From positions 1 to 64,000 of the forward strand of contig ONSU01000005.1 in NCBI GenBank assembly GCA_900320545.1: a stretch of DNA of 64,000 bases. Direction: 5' to 3'. A program made the position numbers and the translations under genes. Of the stretch, positions 17,348 through 25,181 are shown piece by piece; within the stretch, counting starts at the first letter, position 1, and every line of letters starts with the position of its first letter. The DNA is from an uncultured Bacteroidales bacterium (GTDB lineage Bacteria; Bacteroidota; Bacteroidia; Bacteroidales; UBA932). A model generated the notes under the pieces. The model did no database searches, was not told where the DNA came from, and saw only the letters and a program-made list of their open reading frames with translations.

Positions 17348-18273
17348 AAAGACTGATAATTCTCATGGCAACACTCCTGGTGTGCGCGCTTCTGCAGGCG
17401 CAGACGACGCAGGCGGAGTACCGCGGACGCTACACCCTGCTGACGGACAAGGTCGGCGTGAGCGGCCTCGGCGTCGAGACGCTCCTCTCCAAGTGGGAGA
17501 AAGACTATCCGGACGATCCGGATATGCTCGAGGGAAAGTTCCTCCTCTACAGCGCCCAGTCGATGTCCTCCCGTGTCATCCAGCTTCCGCAGGACAGGTA
17601 TCTCGGCCGGGATCCGCTGATTCCCTACACCGATTCGCTCGGCGTGAAGCGGAATTATTTCGAGGACACCCTCTTCGACGAGGCCCTCTTCGCCCAGGCC
17701 TCCAAGGCGCTCAACCGCGCCATCGCCATCCGTCCGGAGCGGCTCGACTACCGCTGCGCGCGCGTCAATTACCTCATTTCCTATGAGAAAGAGAGCCCGG
17801 ACATGGCGCTCGCCGAACTTAAGGAACTGATGGAAAAAACCTATCCGGGCCGCCAGAAATGGCAGTTCCCCGGCATCGAGGGGGATGTGGACCGGGATAC
17901 TTTCAAGGCGTTTATGCAGGATTACTGCTTCACTTTCTTCAAGATCGCCTCTCCCTCCGCTTACGAGGCGTTCCGGCAGGTGTCGGAGCAGATGCTCAGA
18001 TACGAGCCCGGCGATCCGGTCTTCCTCGACAACCTCGGCTCCTACTATCTGGTTTACAAGAAAGACAGCAAAAAGGCCCTTTCCTATTATAACAAGGTCC
18101 TGAAGAAGCATCCCGACGACCTGACGGCCCTTCGCAACTGCGTCGTCGTCGCCCGGCACGAGAAGAATCCCAAACTCGAGAAAAAATATCTCCCGCTTCT
18201 GATCAAGTATACCGACAACGACACCGAGCGCGCCTCCTCGGAGGCCCGTCTCCAGGCGATGAATTCCAAATAA
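17344..18273 (+). CDS. Secreted TPR-repeat protein
   Basis: 309 residues with a signal peptide (MKRLIILMATLLVCALLQAQ). The C-terminal half has tetratricopeptide-like helices, for example YEPGDPVFLDNLGSYYLV and the YYNKVLKKHPDDLTALRN repeat. It is probably periplasmic. I use the ATG at 17344, which overlaps the methyltransferase stop (ATGA) and gives a clean signal peptide. The next gene, an exported peptidase, is 13 bp downstream. No specific partner can be named. Confidence 0.8.
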   Translation: MKRLIILMATLLVCALLQAQTTQAEYRGRYTLLTDKVGVSGLGVETLLSKWEKDYPDDPDMLEGKFLLYSAQSMSSRVIQLPQDRYLGRDPLIPYTDSLGVKRNYFEDTLFDEALFAQASKALNRAIAIRPERLDYRCARVNYLISYEKESPDMALAELKELMEKTYPGRQKWQFPGIEGDVDRDTFKAFMQDYCFTFFKIASPSAYEAFRQVSEQMLRYEPGDPVFLDNLGSYYLVYKKDSKKALSYYNKVLKKHPDDLTALRNCVVVARHEKNPKLEKKYLPLLIKYTDNDTERASSEARLQAMNSK

Positions 18274-18286
18274 ACACTTAATAATA

Positions 18287-20302
18287 ATGAAAAAAGTATT
18301 TTTGCTTATGATTCCGCTTCTGGCGCTTGCCGCCTGCTCCCCGAAAAGGGAAGTCGTGAAAGCCATCGATCTCACTGACCTCGACACGACGGTCAGCCCC
18401 AAAGTTGATTTCTACCGCTACGCCACGGGCGGCTGGCAGGTCAAGAACCCGCTCAAGCCGGAGGATTCCCGCTTCGGTTCGTTCGACGTGCTCAACGAAC
18501 TGAACGAGAAGCGCCTGAACGAACTCTTCCAGAGCATGACGAAGATGCGGGCCAAAAAAGGCACCGTCGATCAAAAGATCTCGGACCTCTACAAGATGGC
18601 CCTCGACTCCACGACGCGCAACAACCTCGGTGCAGAGCCGATCCTTCCTTATATCGCCGGGATTCAGGCGATCGACAGCAAGGAGGCGATGATCTCCAAA
18701 CTCGCCGAGATGTCCAATACCGGCGATGACGGCGGCTTCTTCGGCGCCTATGTCGAGGCCGACCTGATGGACAGCGACAACCAGATTCTCTACCTGGGCC
18801 AGGGCGGCCTCGGCATGGGAGACCGCGACTACTATCTCGACGCGTCGAACGCGGCGCTGAAAGAAGGCTACAAGGCATTCCTCGAGAAAGTGTTCACCCT
18901 CTCCGGCATCGACGACGCCGCGCAGCGGGCTGCCAACGCCCTCTCCGTCGAGGACCGTCTCGCCGAGATTTCCTGGACGAGGGTCCAGCAGCGCGATGTC
19001 CAGGCCATGTACAACCCGATGACGACGGAAGCCGTCGTGGCCGCCTATCCTTCGGTCTTTTTCGACAAATACTTCGAGGGAAGGGGCATTCCCGCCCAGG
19101 AGAAGATCATCGTCGCCGAGCCCTCCTTCTTCCAGGGCCTTTCGGACCTGATCGCTTCCACCGACCTCGCGGTGCTGAAGGACTATATGCTCGGACAGTT
19201 CGTGCAGGGAGCCTGCGGCGCCCTGAGCGATGACTTCTACGCCGCCTCCTGGGAATTCTTCAGCCATCAGATGGCGGGCGCCCAGGAGCAGAAACCGCGC
19301 TGGAAACGGGCGATGCGGGTTCCGAATTCCTACCTCTCCGAGGCCGTCGGCAAGATGTACGTAGAACGCTATTTCCCCGAATCCTCCAAGCAGAAGATGA
19401 CCATCCTCGTGGAGAATCTCCGCACCGCGCTCTCGCAGCACATCGATTCGCTCGACTGGATGGGCGACACCACCAAGGTCAAGGCCCAGGAGAAACTCAA
19501 GGCCTTCACCGTCAAGATCGGCTATCCCGACAAATGGAAAGACTATACAACCCTCGATATCGACCCTGCGAAGACCTATTATGAGAACCTCCGCAGCGCC
19601 AGCGCCTGGTACGTGGCCGACAATATGTCCAAACTCGGCAAACCTACCGACAAGACCGAATGGGGGATGCCTCCGCAGATGGTCAATGCCTACTACAACC
19701 CCACTACCAACGAGATCTGCTTCCCGGCCGCCATCCTGCAGCCGCCGTTCTTCAATCCCGATGCGGATGACGCCGTCAACTACGGCGGCATCGGTGTCGT
19801 GATCGGCCACGAGATGTCGCACGGATTCGATGACCAGGGACGTCTCTTCGACGCGGCGGGCAATATGACCAACTGGTGGACGGCCACCGACGAGGCGAAA
19901 TTCAAGGAGAAGGCCGCCGTCCTCGTCTCCCAGTTCGACGAGGTGGAAATCGCCCCTGGTGTCCACGCCAACGGCAGTCTGACCCTCGGTGAGAACATCG
20001 GCGACCACGGCGGCATCTCGATCGCCTGGACCGCGATGCAGAACAGCTGGAACGGCGTCCATCCCGAGCCGATCGACGGCTTTACCGCAGAGCAGCGCTT
20101 CTGGCTCTCCTACGGCCATATCTGGGCCCAGAACATCACGGCCGAAGAGTCGGCCCGCCTGACCAAACTGGATCCCCACTCGCTGGCCGTGAACCGCGTG
20201 AATGTCTCCATCCGGAACTTCCAGCAGTTCTTCGACGCCTTCGGGATCGGCGAGGGCGATCCGATGTTCCGTCCCGAGTCCGAGAGGGTGCACATCTGGT
20301 AA
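18287..20302 (+). CDS. M13 (neprilysin-like) metallopeptidase, lipoprotein
   Basis: 671 residues. The lipobox LAAC at about residue 17 indicates a lipid-anchored envelope protein. Zinc ligands are His508 and His512 in GHEMSH (Glu509 the catalytic base) and Glu569 in GENIGDHGG; the family usually has ENIAD here, so the motif is slightly altered. The C-terminal FRPES and a final VHIW end are close to the usual CxVW end but lack the Cys. M13 enzymes cleave short peptides. The stop is directly followed by the GTG of the ABC permease. Confidence 0.93.
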   Translation: MKKVFLLMIPLLALAACSPKREVVKAIDLTDLDTTVSPKVDFYRYATGGWQVKNPLKPEDSRFGSFDVLNELNEKRLNELFQSMTKMRAKKGTVDQKISDLYKMALDSTTRNNLGAEPILPYIAGIQAIDSKEAMISKLAEMSNTGDDGGFFGAYVEADLMDSDNQILYLGQGGLGMGDRDYYLDASNAALKEGYKAFLEKVFTLSGIDDAAQRAANALSVEDRLAEISWTRVQQRDVQAMYNPMTTEAVVAAYPSVFFDKYFEGRGIPAQEKIIVAEPSFFQGLSDLIASTDLAVLKDYMLGQFVQGACGALSDDFYAASWEFFSHQMAGAQEQKPRWKRAMRVPNSYLSEAVGKMYVERYFPESSKQKMTILVENLRTALSQHIDSLDWMGDTTKVKAQEKLKAFTVKIGYPDKWKDYTTLDIDPAKTYYENLRSASAWYVADNMSKLGKPTDKTEWGMPPQMVNAYYNPTTNEICFPAAILQPPFFNPDADDAVNYGGIGVVIGHEMSHGFDDQGRLFDAAGNMTNWWTATDEAKFKEKAAVLVSQFDEVEIAPGVHANGSLTLGENIGDHGGISIAWTAMQNSWNGVHPEPIDGFTAEQRFWLSYGHIWAQNITAEESARLTKLDPHSLAVNRVNVSIRNFQQFFDAFGIGEGDPMFRPESERVHIW

Positions 20303-21472
20303 GTGTCCGCCTCCCGCTTCATAGCGCGCAGGATCCGTTTCGACGGACCGGTCGCGATGGTTTCCATCGCGGTCAGTTTCGTCGTGATGATCGTGGCGGT
20401 CTCCGTTTCGTCCGGCTTCCGCTTCGCCATCCGTGACGGAATTTCGGAGATGATGGGTGATATCGGCATCCTCCCCGCCTACCGTGGTGTAGAAGGGGAG
20501 GAGAGCCCGGTATCCCTGTCGACCGAAACGATGCGGGCGATGACGGGATATCCCGGCGTCGCATCCCTCCGTCCCGTTGCGCAACGCTCTGGCATCGTCC
20601 GCTGCGGGGATGTGATCCAGGGTGTGCTGATCCGGGGGACGGAGGCGTATTCGTCCTCCGATACGGCCGCGCTCGGCGTTACCATTCCGCGCCGGCTTGC
20701 AGATATCACGGGCCTCGGGGAAGGAGATGAGATGCTGACGTATTTTATCGGCGAGAAGGTCAAGGTCCGGAAATTCACCGTGCGGCACGTCCGTGACGGC
20801 GGAATGCTGGCCCTGGACGAGAATATCGTCGTGGAGGCCCGCCTGGAGGACATTCGCAGGGTCTGCGGATGGGAAGAGGGACAGTGCTCTTCGTACGAAG
20901 CGGTCTTGTCGCCTTCGGCGAGGGGGCGCCAGGACGACATCTCCGCCGCCCTCGGCACGATGCTGCTCGCCAGCCCCGTCGAGGAGGAGCAGTCCCTAAT
21001 GACGGTGACGGCCCGCGGCCGCTATCCGCAGGTGTTCGACTGGCTCGACCTGCTGGATTTCAACGTGCTGTTTATCCTTCTCCTGATGACGCTGGTGGCC
21101 GGATTCAATATGATCTCGGGCCTGCTGATCCTCCTGTTCCGCAACATCTCCACCATCGGCCTCCTCAAAACGCTCGGAATGACCGGCCGCGCCATCGCCG
21201 GCGTCTTCCTCCGTGCCAGTTCGACGCTGGTCTTCAAGGCGATGGCCATCGGAAACGGGGTGGCGGTTCTCCTCTGCCTCCTGCAGCAGTGGACGCATCT
21301 GCTGCGGCTCAATCCGGAGAATTACATCGTTTCGTACGTGCCTGTGCATCTGGACATTCCGATGATCCTGACTGCCGATGCGTTTGCATATCTGGGGATC
21401 ATGCTGCTACTGCTGATCCCGTGCCTGTTCATTTACCGGGTCGACCCCGCCAGGACGGTCAAGGCGGAGTAG
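20303..21472 (+). CDS. FtsX/LolE-like ABC transporter permease
   Basis: 389 residues. It begins with GTG directly after the peptidase stop. One membrane helix near residues 13-32 is followed by a periplasmic MacB-like domain, then three helices (about 255-285, 300-330 and 350-375). This is the layout of LolC/LolE lipoprotein-releasing permeases. No ATPase gene is adjacent, so its partner must be encoded elsewhere. Whether it exports lipoproteins is inferred. Confidence 0.85.
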   Translation: MSASRFIARRIRFDGPVAMVSIAVSFVVMIVAVSVSSGFRFAIRDGISEMMGDIGILPAYRGVEGEESPVSLSTETMRAMTGYPGVASLRPVAQRSGIVRCGDVIQGVLIRGTEAYSSSDTAALGVTIPRRLADITGLGEGDEMLTYFIGEKVKVRKFTVRHVRDGGMLALDENIVVEARLEDIRRVCGWEEGQCSSYEAVLSPSARGRQDDISAALGTMLLASPVEEEQSLMTVTARGRYPQVFDWLDLLDFNVLFILLLMTLVAGFNMISGLLILLFRNISTIGLLKTLGMTGRAIAGVFLRASSTLVFKAMAIGNGVAVLLCLLQQWTHLLRLNPENYIVSYVPVHLDIPMILTADAFAYLGIMLLLLIPCLFIYRVDPARTVKAE

Positions 21473-21476
21473 CCGC

Positions 21477-21507
21477 TTTCATTTCTGAAAAAAAACGCGT
21501 AAATTTG
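21477..21507 (+). promoter_or_regulatory. lpxD promoter
   Basis: TTTC (21477-21480), 19 bp, then TAAATTTG (21500-21507), 28 bp before the lpxD ATG. Confidence 0.65.
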
Positions 21508-21535
21508 TGAGATTTTAATAGAAAACGCAACGAAT

Positions 21536-22531
21536 ATGGAACTTACTGCAAAGCAATTGGCACATATCCTCCAGGGGACCGTCGAGGGGGACGAGAAGGC
21601 GCTCGTCACGAAATTCGCCAAGATCGAGTACGGGAAACCCGGCACCCTGAGTTTCTATGCCAATCCCAAATACGAGCAGTACGTCTATACCAGCAAGGCG
21701 TCCGTCATTCTCGTCAATAAGGACTTCGTGCCGAAAGAGGCGGTTTCCGCCACCCTGGTACGCGTCGAGAATGCCTACAAGGCCATTGCGGACCTGCTGA
21801 ATTACGTCGCCAGGAACAAGCGCCGCGGCGGCCGCCACCGCAGTCTCCGCGCCCGCTGGTTCCTCTCCACCCGTTTCGGGAAGCGCGTCTATGTGGGCGC
21901 CTTCTCGTATGTCGGTCACCATACCACGGTGGGAGACGACACGATCATCTACGAGCACGTCTATATCGGCGACGACTGCAAGATCGGCAAGCACTGCATT
22001 TTCTATCCGGGCGTCCGGATCTATCCCGGAATGGAGATCGGCGACAACGTGATCATCCACGCCAACGCCGTCATCGGCTCCGACGGCTTCGGCAACGTGC
22101 CGCTTCCCGACGGCAGCTGGGAGAAGATCGAGCACCTCGGCAAGGTCATCATCGAGGACAATGTCGAGATCGGCGCCTGTACCACCATCGACCGCGCCGA
22201 GATGGAGGCGACCATCATCCGCAAGGGCGCCAAGATCGACAATCTCTGCCAGATCGCCCACAATGTGGAGATCGGAGAGAATACCGCGATGGCCGCGCAG
22301 GTCGGCATCGCAGGCAGCGCCAAGATCGGGAAGAACTGCCTGATGGGCGGTCAGGTCGGCATCGCCGGCCACCTTACCGTTCCCGACCGGACCACCCTCG
22401 CCGCCCAGGCCGGCGTCATCGGCTCGCTCAAGGACGGCGAAGGCAAGACCTACGTCGGCTCTCCCGCCCTGCCCGTCAAGCTCTATATGCGGGCCTACGC
22501 CCTCTTCAAGAAGGCCGGCGAGCAGCACTAA
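21536..22531 (+). CDS. lpxD: UDP-3-O-(3-hydroxyacyl)glucosamine N-acyltransferase
   Basis: 331 residues. An N-terminal uridine-binding domain (about 1-100) precedes a left-handed beta-helix of hexapeptide repeats such as [11 protein letters not shown] and [13 protein letters not shown]. The catalytic His is in IAHNVEIG. LpxD adds the second acyl chain in lipid A synthesis. A basic segment with [15 protein letters not shown] at about 97-111 is an unusual insertion between the two domains. It is followed by lpxC and lpxA under a separate promoter. Confidence 0.93.
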   Translation: MELTAKQLAHILQGTVEGDEKALVTKFAKIEYGKPGTLSFYANPKYEQYVYTSKASVILVNKDFVPKEAVSATLVRVENAYKAIADLLNYVARNKRRGGRHRSLRARWFLSTRFGKRVYVGAFSYVGHHTTVGDDTIIYEHVYIGDDCKIGKHCIFYPGVRIYPGMEIGDNVIIHANAVIGSDGFGNVPLPDGSWEKIEHLGKVIIEDNVEIGACTTIDRAEMEATIIRKGAKIDNLCQIAHNVEIGENTAMAAQVGIAGSAKIGKNCLMGGQVGIAGHLTVPDRTTLAAQAGVIGSLKDGEGKTYVGSPALPVKLYMRAYALFKKAGEQH

Positions 22532-22551
22532 TCCCTGTCTGAAGGATATTA

Positions 22552-22583
22552 TTTGCAAAAAATCGCAATTTTTATTATCTTTG
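22552..22583 (+). promoter_or_regulatory. lpxC-lpxA operon promoter
   Basis: TTTG (22552-22555), 20 bp, then TATCTTTG (22576-22583): a full consensus match. The predicted start is about 22588, giving an unusually long leader. Confidence 0.75.
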
Positions 22584-22805
22584 CGGACTTTTGAAACGTG
22601 AAGATGATAAAAGTAAGTTTCGCATTTGTGCGAAACATCCTTATTCAGAGCCTGAAAAGGCGAAAAAAGTCCCTTTTCCCGAGGAAAGGGGATTTAGGGA
22701 AAAGGGTAACGTAAACAAATAAAGTGCGCGAGCAACTGCACGATATTGGCGAATTGTTAATTTTGAATTGAAAAACAGCAAGTTGCGACTTGCAAAACTT
22801 GAATA
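22584..22805 (+). promoter_or_regulatory. Long structured 5' leader of lpxC
   Basis: About 215 nt lie between the promoter and the lpxC ATG, far longer than other leaders in this window. Three perfect hairpins are seen: GTTTCGCA/TGCGAAAC (22617-22636), CCCTTTTCCC/GGGAAAAGGG (22671-22706) and GCAAGT/ACTTGC (22778-22793), the last ending 12 nt before the ATG. A 36-codon basic open frame (22604-22714) overlaps the first two. No known riboswitch was recognised. Confidence 0.5.
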
Positions 22806-23717
22806 ATGAACTGCAACCAGAAAACGCTTTCTAAAACCTATACCTTCCGGGGTCACGGCCTTCATACCGGCAAGCCGGTAAAGATGAAAGTCGGACCGGC
22901 CCCCGCCGATGCCGGGATCACCTTCCTGCGCAGCGACCTGGGGGATGACTGCCGGGTGAAGGCGTTTGCGGAGAATGTGACGACCACGACCCGCAGTACG
23001 ACGATTTCGGACTACCCTTATTCGGTCGTGACCATCGAGCACATTATGTCGGCCCTGACGGGGCTCGGCATCGACAATGCCCTCGTTTCTCTCGATAACG
23101 ACGAAGTCCCCATCCTGGACGGCAGCGCCCGGCTGTACGCCGAGGCCTTCGCGAAAGATCCGCTGGTCGACCAGGGGGTGTCGCGCCGTTACATCTCGCT
23201 TCCCGAGGCCGTCGAGGTCCGGGACGAGAAGTCCGGTTCCTGGGTCCGCGTAGAGCCCTCCGACCATCCCTCGATCGACGTTACGGTCGACTTCGGCTCC
23301 CGGGTCCTGGGCGTGCAGTCCGCGCATTGGGACGAGACGGTCGATTACGCCCGCGAGATCGCTCCCTGCAGGACCTTCGTCTTCTTCCACGAACTCCACT
23401 TCCTCTTCAAGAACAATCTCATCAAGGGCGGCGATGTCGACAACGCCATCGTCGTGGTGGAGCATCCCGTCGGCGAGGAGCAGATCCGGGAGATGGCCGA
23501 GTCCATTCATCGGCCGGGTCTCGCCGTCACCCCCGAGGGTTACCTCAATACCATCCGCCTGCATTTCCCCGACGAGATCGGCCGGCACAAACTGCTCGAC
23601 ATCATCGGCGACATGCGGCTTGTAGGCGGCTTCCTCAACGCAAAGGTCACGGCTTACAAGCCCGGCCATACCATCAACACCCTGGCGGCCAAGGCCGTCC
23701 GCAAGCTGTTAAAATAG
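22806..23717 (+). CDS. lpxC: UDP-3-O-acyl-N-acetylglucosamine deacetylase, without the usual FabZ fusion
   Basis: 303 residues. It performs the committed, zinc-dependent step of lipid A synthesis. Zinc ligands are His79 in TIEHIMSAL, His261 in GRHKLLD and Asp265. The FRGHGLHTGK start motif is typical. In most Bacteroidetes LpxC continues into a FabZ dehydratase domain (about 460 residues in total). Here the protein stops after KAVRKLLK, and lpxA begins 6 bp later, so no FabZ domain is present. Confidence 0.95.
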   Translation: MNCNQKTLSKTYTFRGHGLHTGKPVKMKVGPAPADAGITFLRSDLGDDCRVKAFAENVTTTTRSTTISDYPYSVVTIEHIMSALTGLGIDNALVSLDNDEVPILDGSARLYAEAFAKDPLVDQGVSRRYISLPEAVEVRDEKSGSWVRVEPSDHPSIDVTVDFGSRVLGVQSAHWDETVDYAREIAPCRTFVFFHELHFLFKNNLIKGGDVDNAIVVVEHPVGEEQIREMAESIHRPGLAVTPEGYLNTIRLHFPDEIGRHKLLDIIGDMRLVGGFLNAKVTAYKPGHTINTLAAKAVRKLLK

Positions 23718-23723
23718 CGCATT

Positions 23724-24536
23724 ATGACCAAGATTCATCCGCTCGCTACGGTGAGCCCCGACGCCAAGATCGGCGAGAATGTAGAGATCGGCCCCTACGC
23801 CTTCGTAGACGCCAATGTGGAAATCGGCGACGGCTGCAAGATTTTAGCCCACGCCACCATCTTCGAGTACGTCAAACTCGGAAAGAATTGCAGCGTGTTC
23901 CCCGGAGCCGTTGTCGGCGCCATCCCCCAGGACCTCAAGTTTGACGGAGAAGTCACCTATGTGGAGGTCGGCGACAATGTCACCATCCGCGAATGCGCGA
24001 CCATCAACCGCGGCACCCGCGCCAGCGGCAAGGGCGTGACCCGCATCGGCAACAATACCCTCCTGATGTCCTACGTGCATGTCGCGCACGACTGCAACGT
24101 AGGCAACCACTGCATCCTCGTGAGTTATACCGGCATCGCCGGAGAGACGGACGTCGACGACTGGGCCATCCTCGGCGGCGGCACGATGGTGCACCAGTTC
24201 TCCAAGATCGGCTGCCACGCGATGGTCGGCGGCGCCTCGAAGGTCAACAAGGACATCCCTCCGTACGTGCTCTGTTCCCGGGATCCGATCCGCTATGTCG
24301 GCATCAACCTCGTCGGACTCCGCCGCAGGGGATTCACCTCCGACCAGATCCGCAACATTAAGGACATCTACGACACCATCTATTTCCAGGGGATGAATGT
24401 CTCCGACGGCATCGCCCGCGTCGTCTCCGGCTTCCCCGAGAGCGAAGAGCGCGACAACATCGTCAATTTCATCCGCGCCTCCAAGCGCGGCATCATCCCG
24501 GCGGCCAGCCGCGGCGAGAAGTTCGAGACCGACTAG
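23724..24536 (+). CDS. lpxA: UDP-N-acetylglucosamine acyltransferase
   Basis: 270 residues. It has a left-handed beta-helix of hexapeptide repeats (IHPLATVSPDAKIGENVEIG onward), the catalytic His in HVAHDCNVGNHC, and a helical C-terminal domain. LpxA adds the first acyl chain to UDP-GlcNAc. It follows lpxC by 6 bp and its TAG stop is directly followed by the GTG of the WbqC gene, so the four genes to 27682 form one operon. Confidence 0.95.
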   Translation: MTKIHPLATVSPDAKIGENVEIGPYAFVDANVEIGDGCKILAHATIFEYVKLGKNCSVFPGAVVGAIPQDLKFDGEVTYVEVGDNVTIRECATINRGTRASGKGVTRIGNNTLLMSYVHVAHDCNVGNHCILVSYTGIAGETDVDDWAILGGGTMVHQFSKIGCHAMVGGASKVNKDIPPYVLCSRDPIRYVGINLVGLRRRGFTSDQIRNIKDIYDTIYFQGMNVSDGIARVVSGFPESEERDNIVNFIRASKRGIIPAASRGEKFETD

Positions 24537-25181
24537 GTGCTTCTCTCGACCGCATACTTCCCGCCTGTGGAATATTTCGCCCTGATGGCGAGAGATATGA
24601 CCTTGTCTCCGGACAGGGTCATTCCGTCTTCCGTCCGGCTGGAGGGCTGCGAGCATTACATCAAGCAGACCTGGCGGAGCCGCTGCCGCATCCTGACGGC
24701 TTCCGGCGCCGAGATCCTGCAGGTGCCGGTGGTGCACGCCGCCGCCAAGATGCCCGTCCGGGAAGTTCCCGTGGAGTATACCACGCCCTGGGTGGTGCGG
24801 ACGGAGCGGACGCTCGACGCGGCCTACCGGATGTCGGCCTACTATGATTACTACCGCGACGACCTTTTCGCCATCCTGGAAGAGGGGATTCCGCTGCTGT
24901 TCGACCTCAATCTCGCCCTGATCCGCTTCCTCGCCGTCCGACTGGGTGTGGCGGCGGAGATAGACGTGAGCACGGACTATCTGCCCGAGGGTGACGTGAC
25001 GGATGACTGGCGTTACGTCCTGACGCCCAAGAAACCCAATACTGTGCTGCGGGATCTTGGATTGGAAAGACCTTATTATCAGGTGTTTTCGCAGAAATAC
25101 GGCTTCGTGCCCGGCTTGTCCGCACTGGATCTGCTCTGCAACGAAGGACCGGATTCCCTCCTTTTCCTGAAGCGGATATGA
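24537..25181 (+). CDS. WbqC-family protein
   Basis: 214 residues matching the WbqC family: it starts LLSTAYFPPVEYFA, then EGCEHYIKQTWRSRCR and VEYTTPWVVRTERTL. The family is linked to surface polysaccharide or glycolipid loci, but its reaction is not established for this group. It starts with GTG immediately after lpxA and overlaps the outer-membrane receptor gene by ATGA. The position after lpxC-lpxA fits an envelope role. Confidence 0.8.
   Translation: MLLSTAYFPPVEYFALMARDMTLSPDRVIPSSVRLEGCEHYIKQTWRSRCRILTASGAEILQVPVVHAAAKMPVREVPVEYTTPWVVRTERTLDAAYRMSAYYDYYRDDLFAILEEGIPLLFDLNLALIRFLAVRLGVAAEIDVSTDYLPEGDVTDDWRYVLTPKKPNTVLRDLGLERPYYQVFSQKYGFVPGLSALDLLCNEGPDSLLFLKRI

Noticed and set aside
18278..20788. 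Very long open frames opposite real genes (also near 1696-3549, 30846-33290, 44394-46763, 51413-54106 and 59862-62294)
   Set aside because: They lie antisense to recognised genes (or bridge from them into neighbours) in G+C-rich DNA, show skewed Arg/Leu/Gly/Asp-rich composition and no recognisable motif.
22604..22714. 36-codon Lys/Arg-rich open frame in the lpxC leader
   Set aside because: No ribosome-binding evidence or homologue is visible and it overlaps two hairpins; kept only as part of the leader finding.
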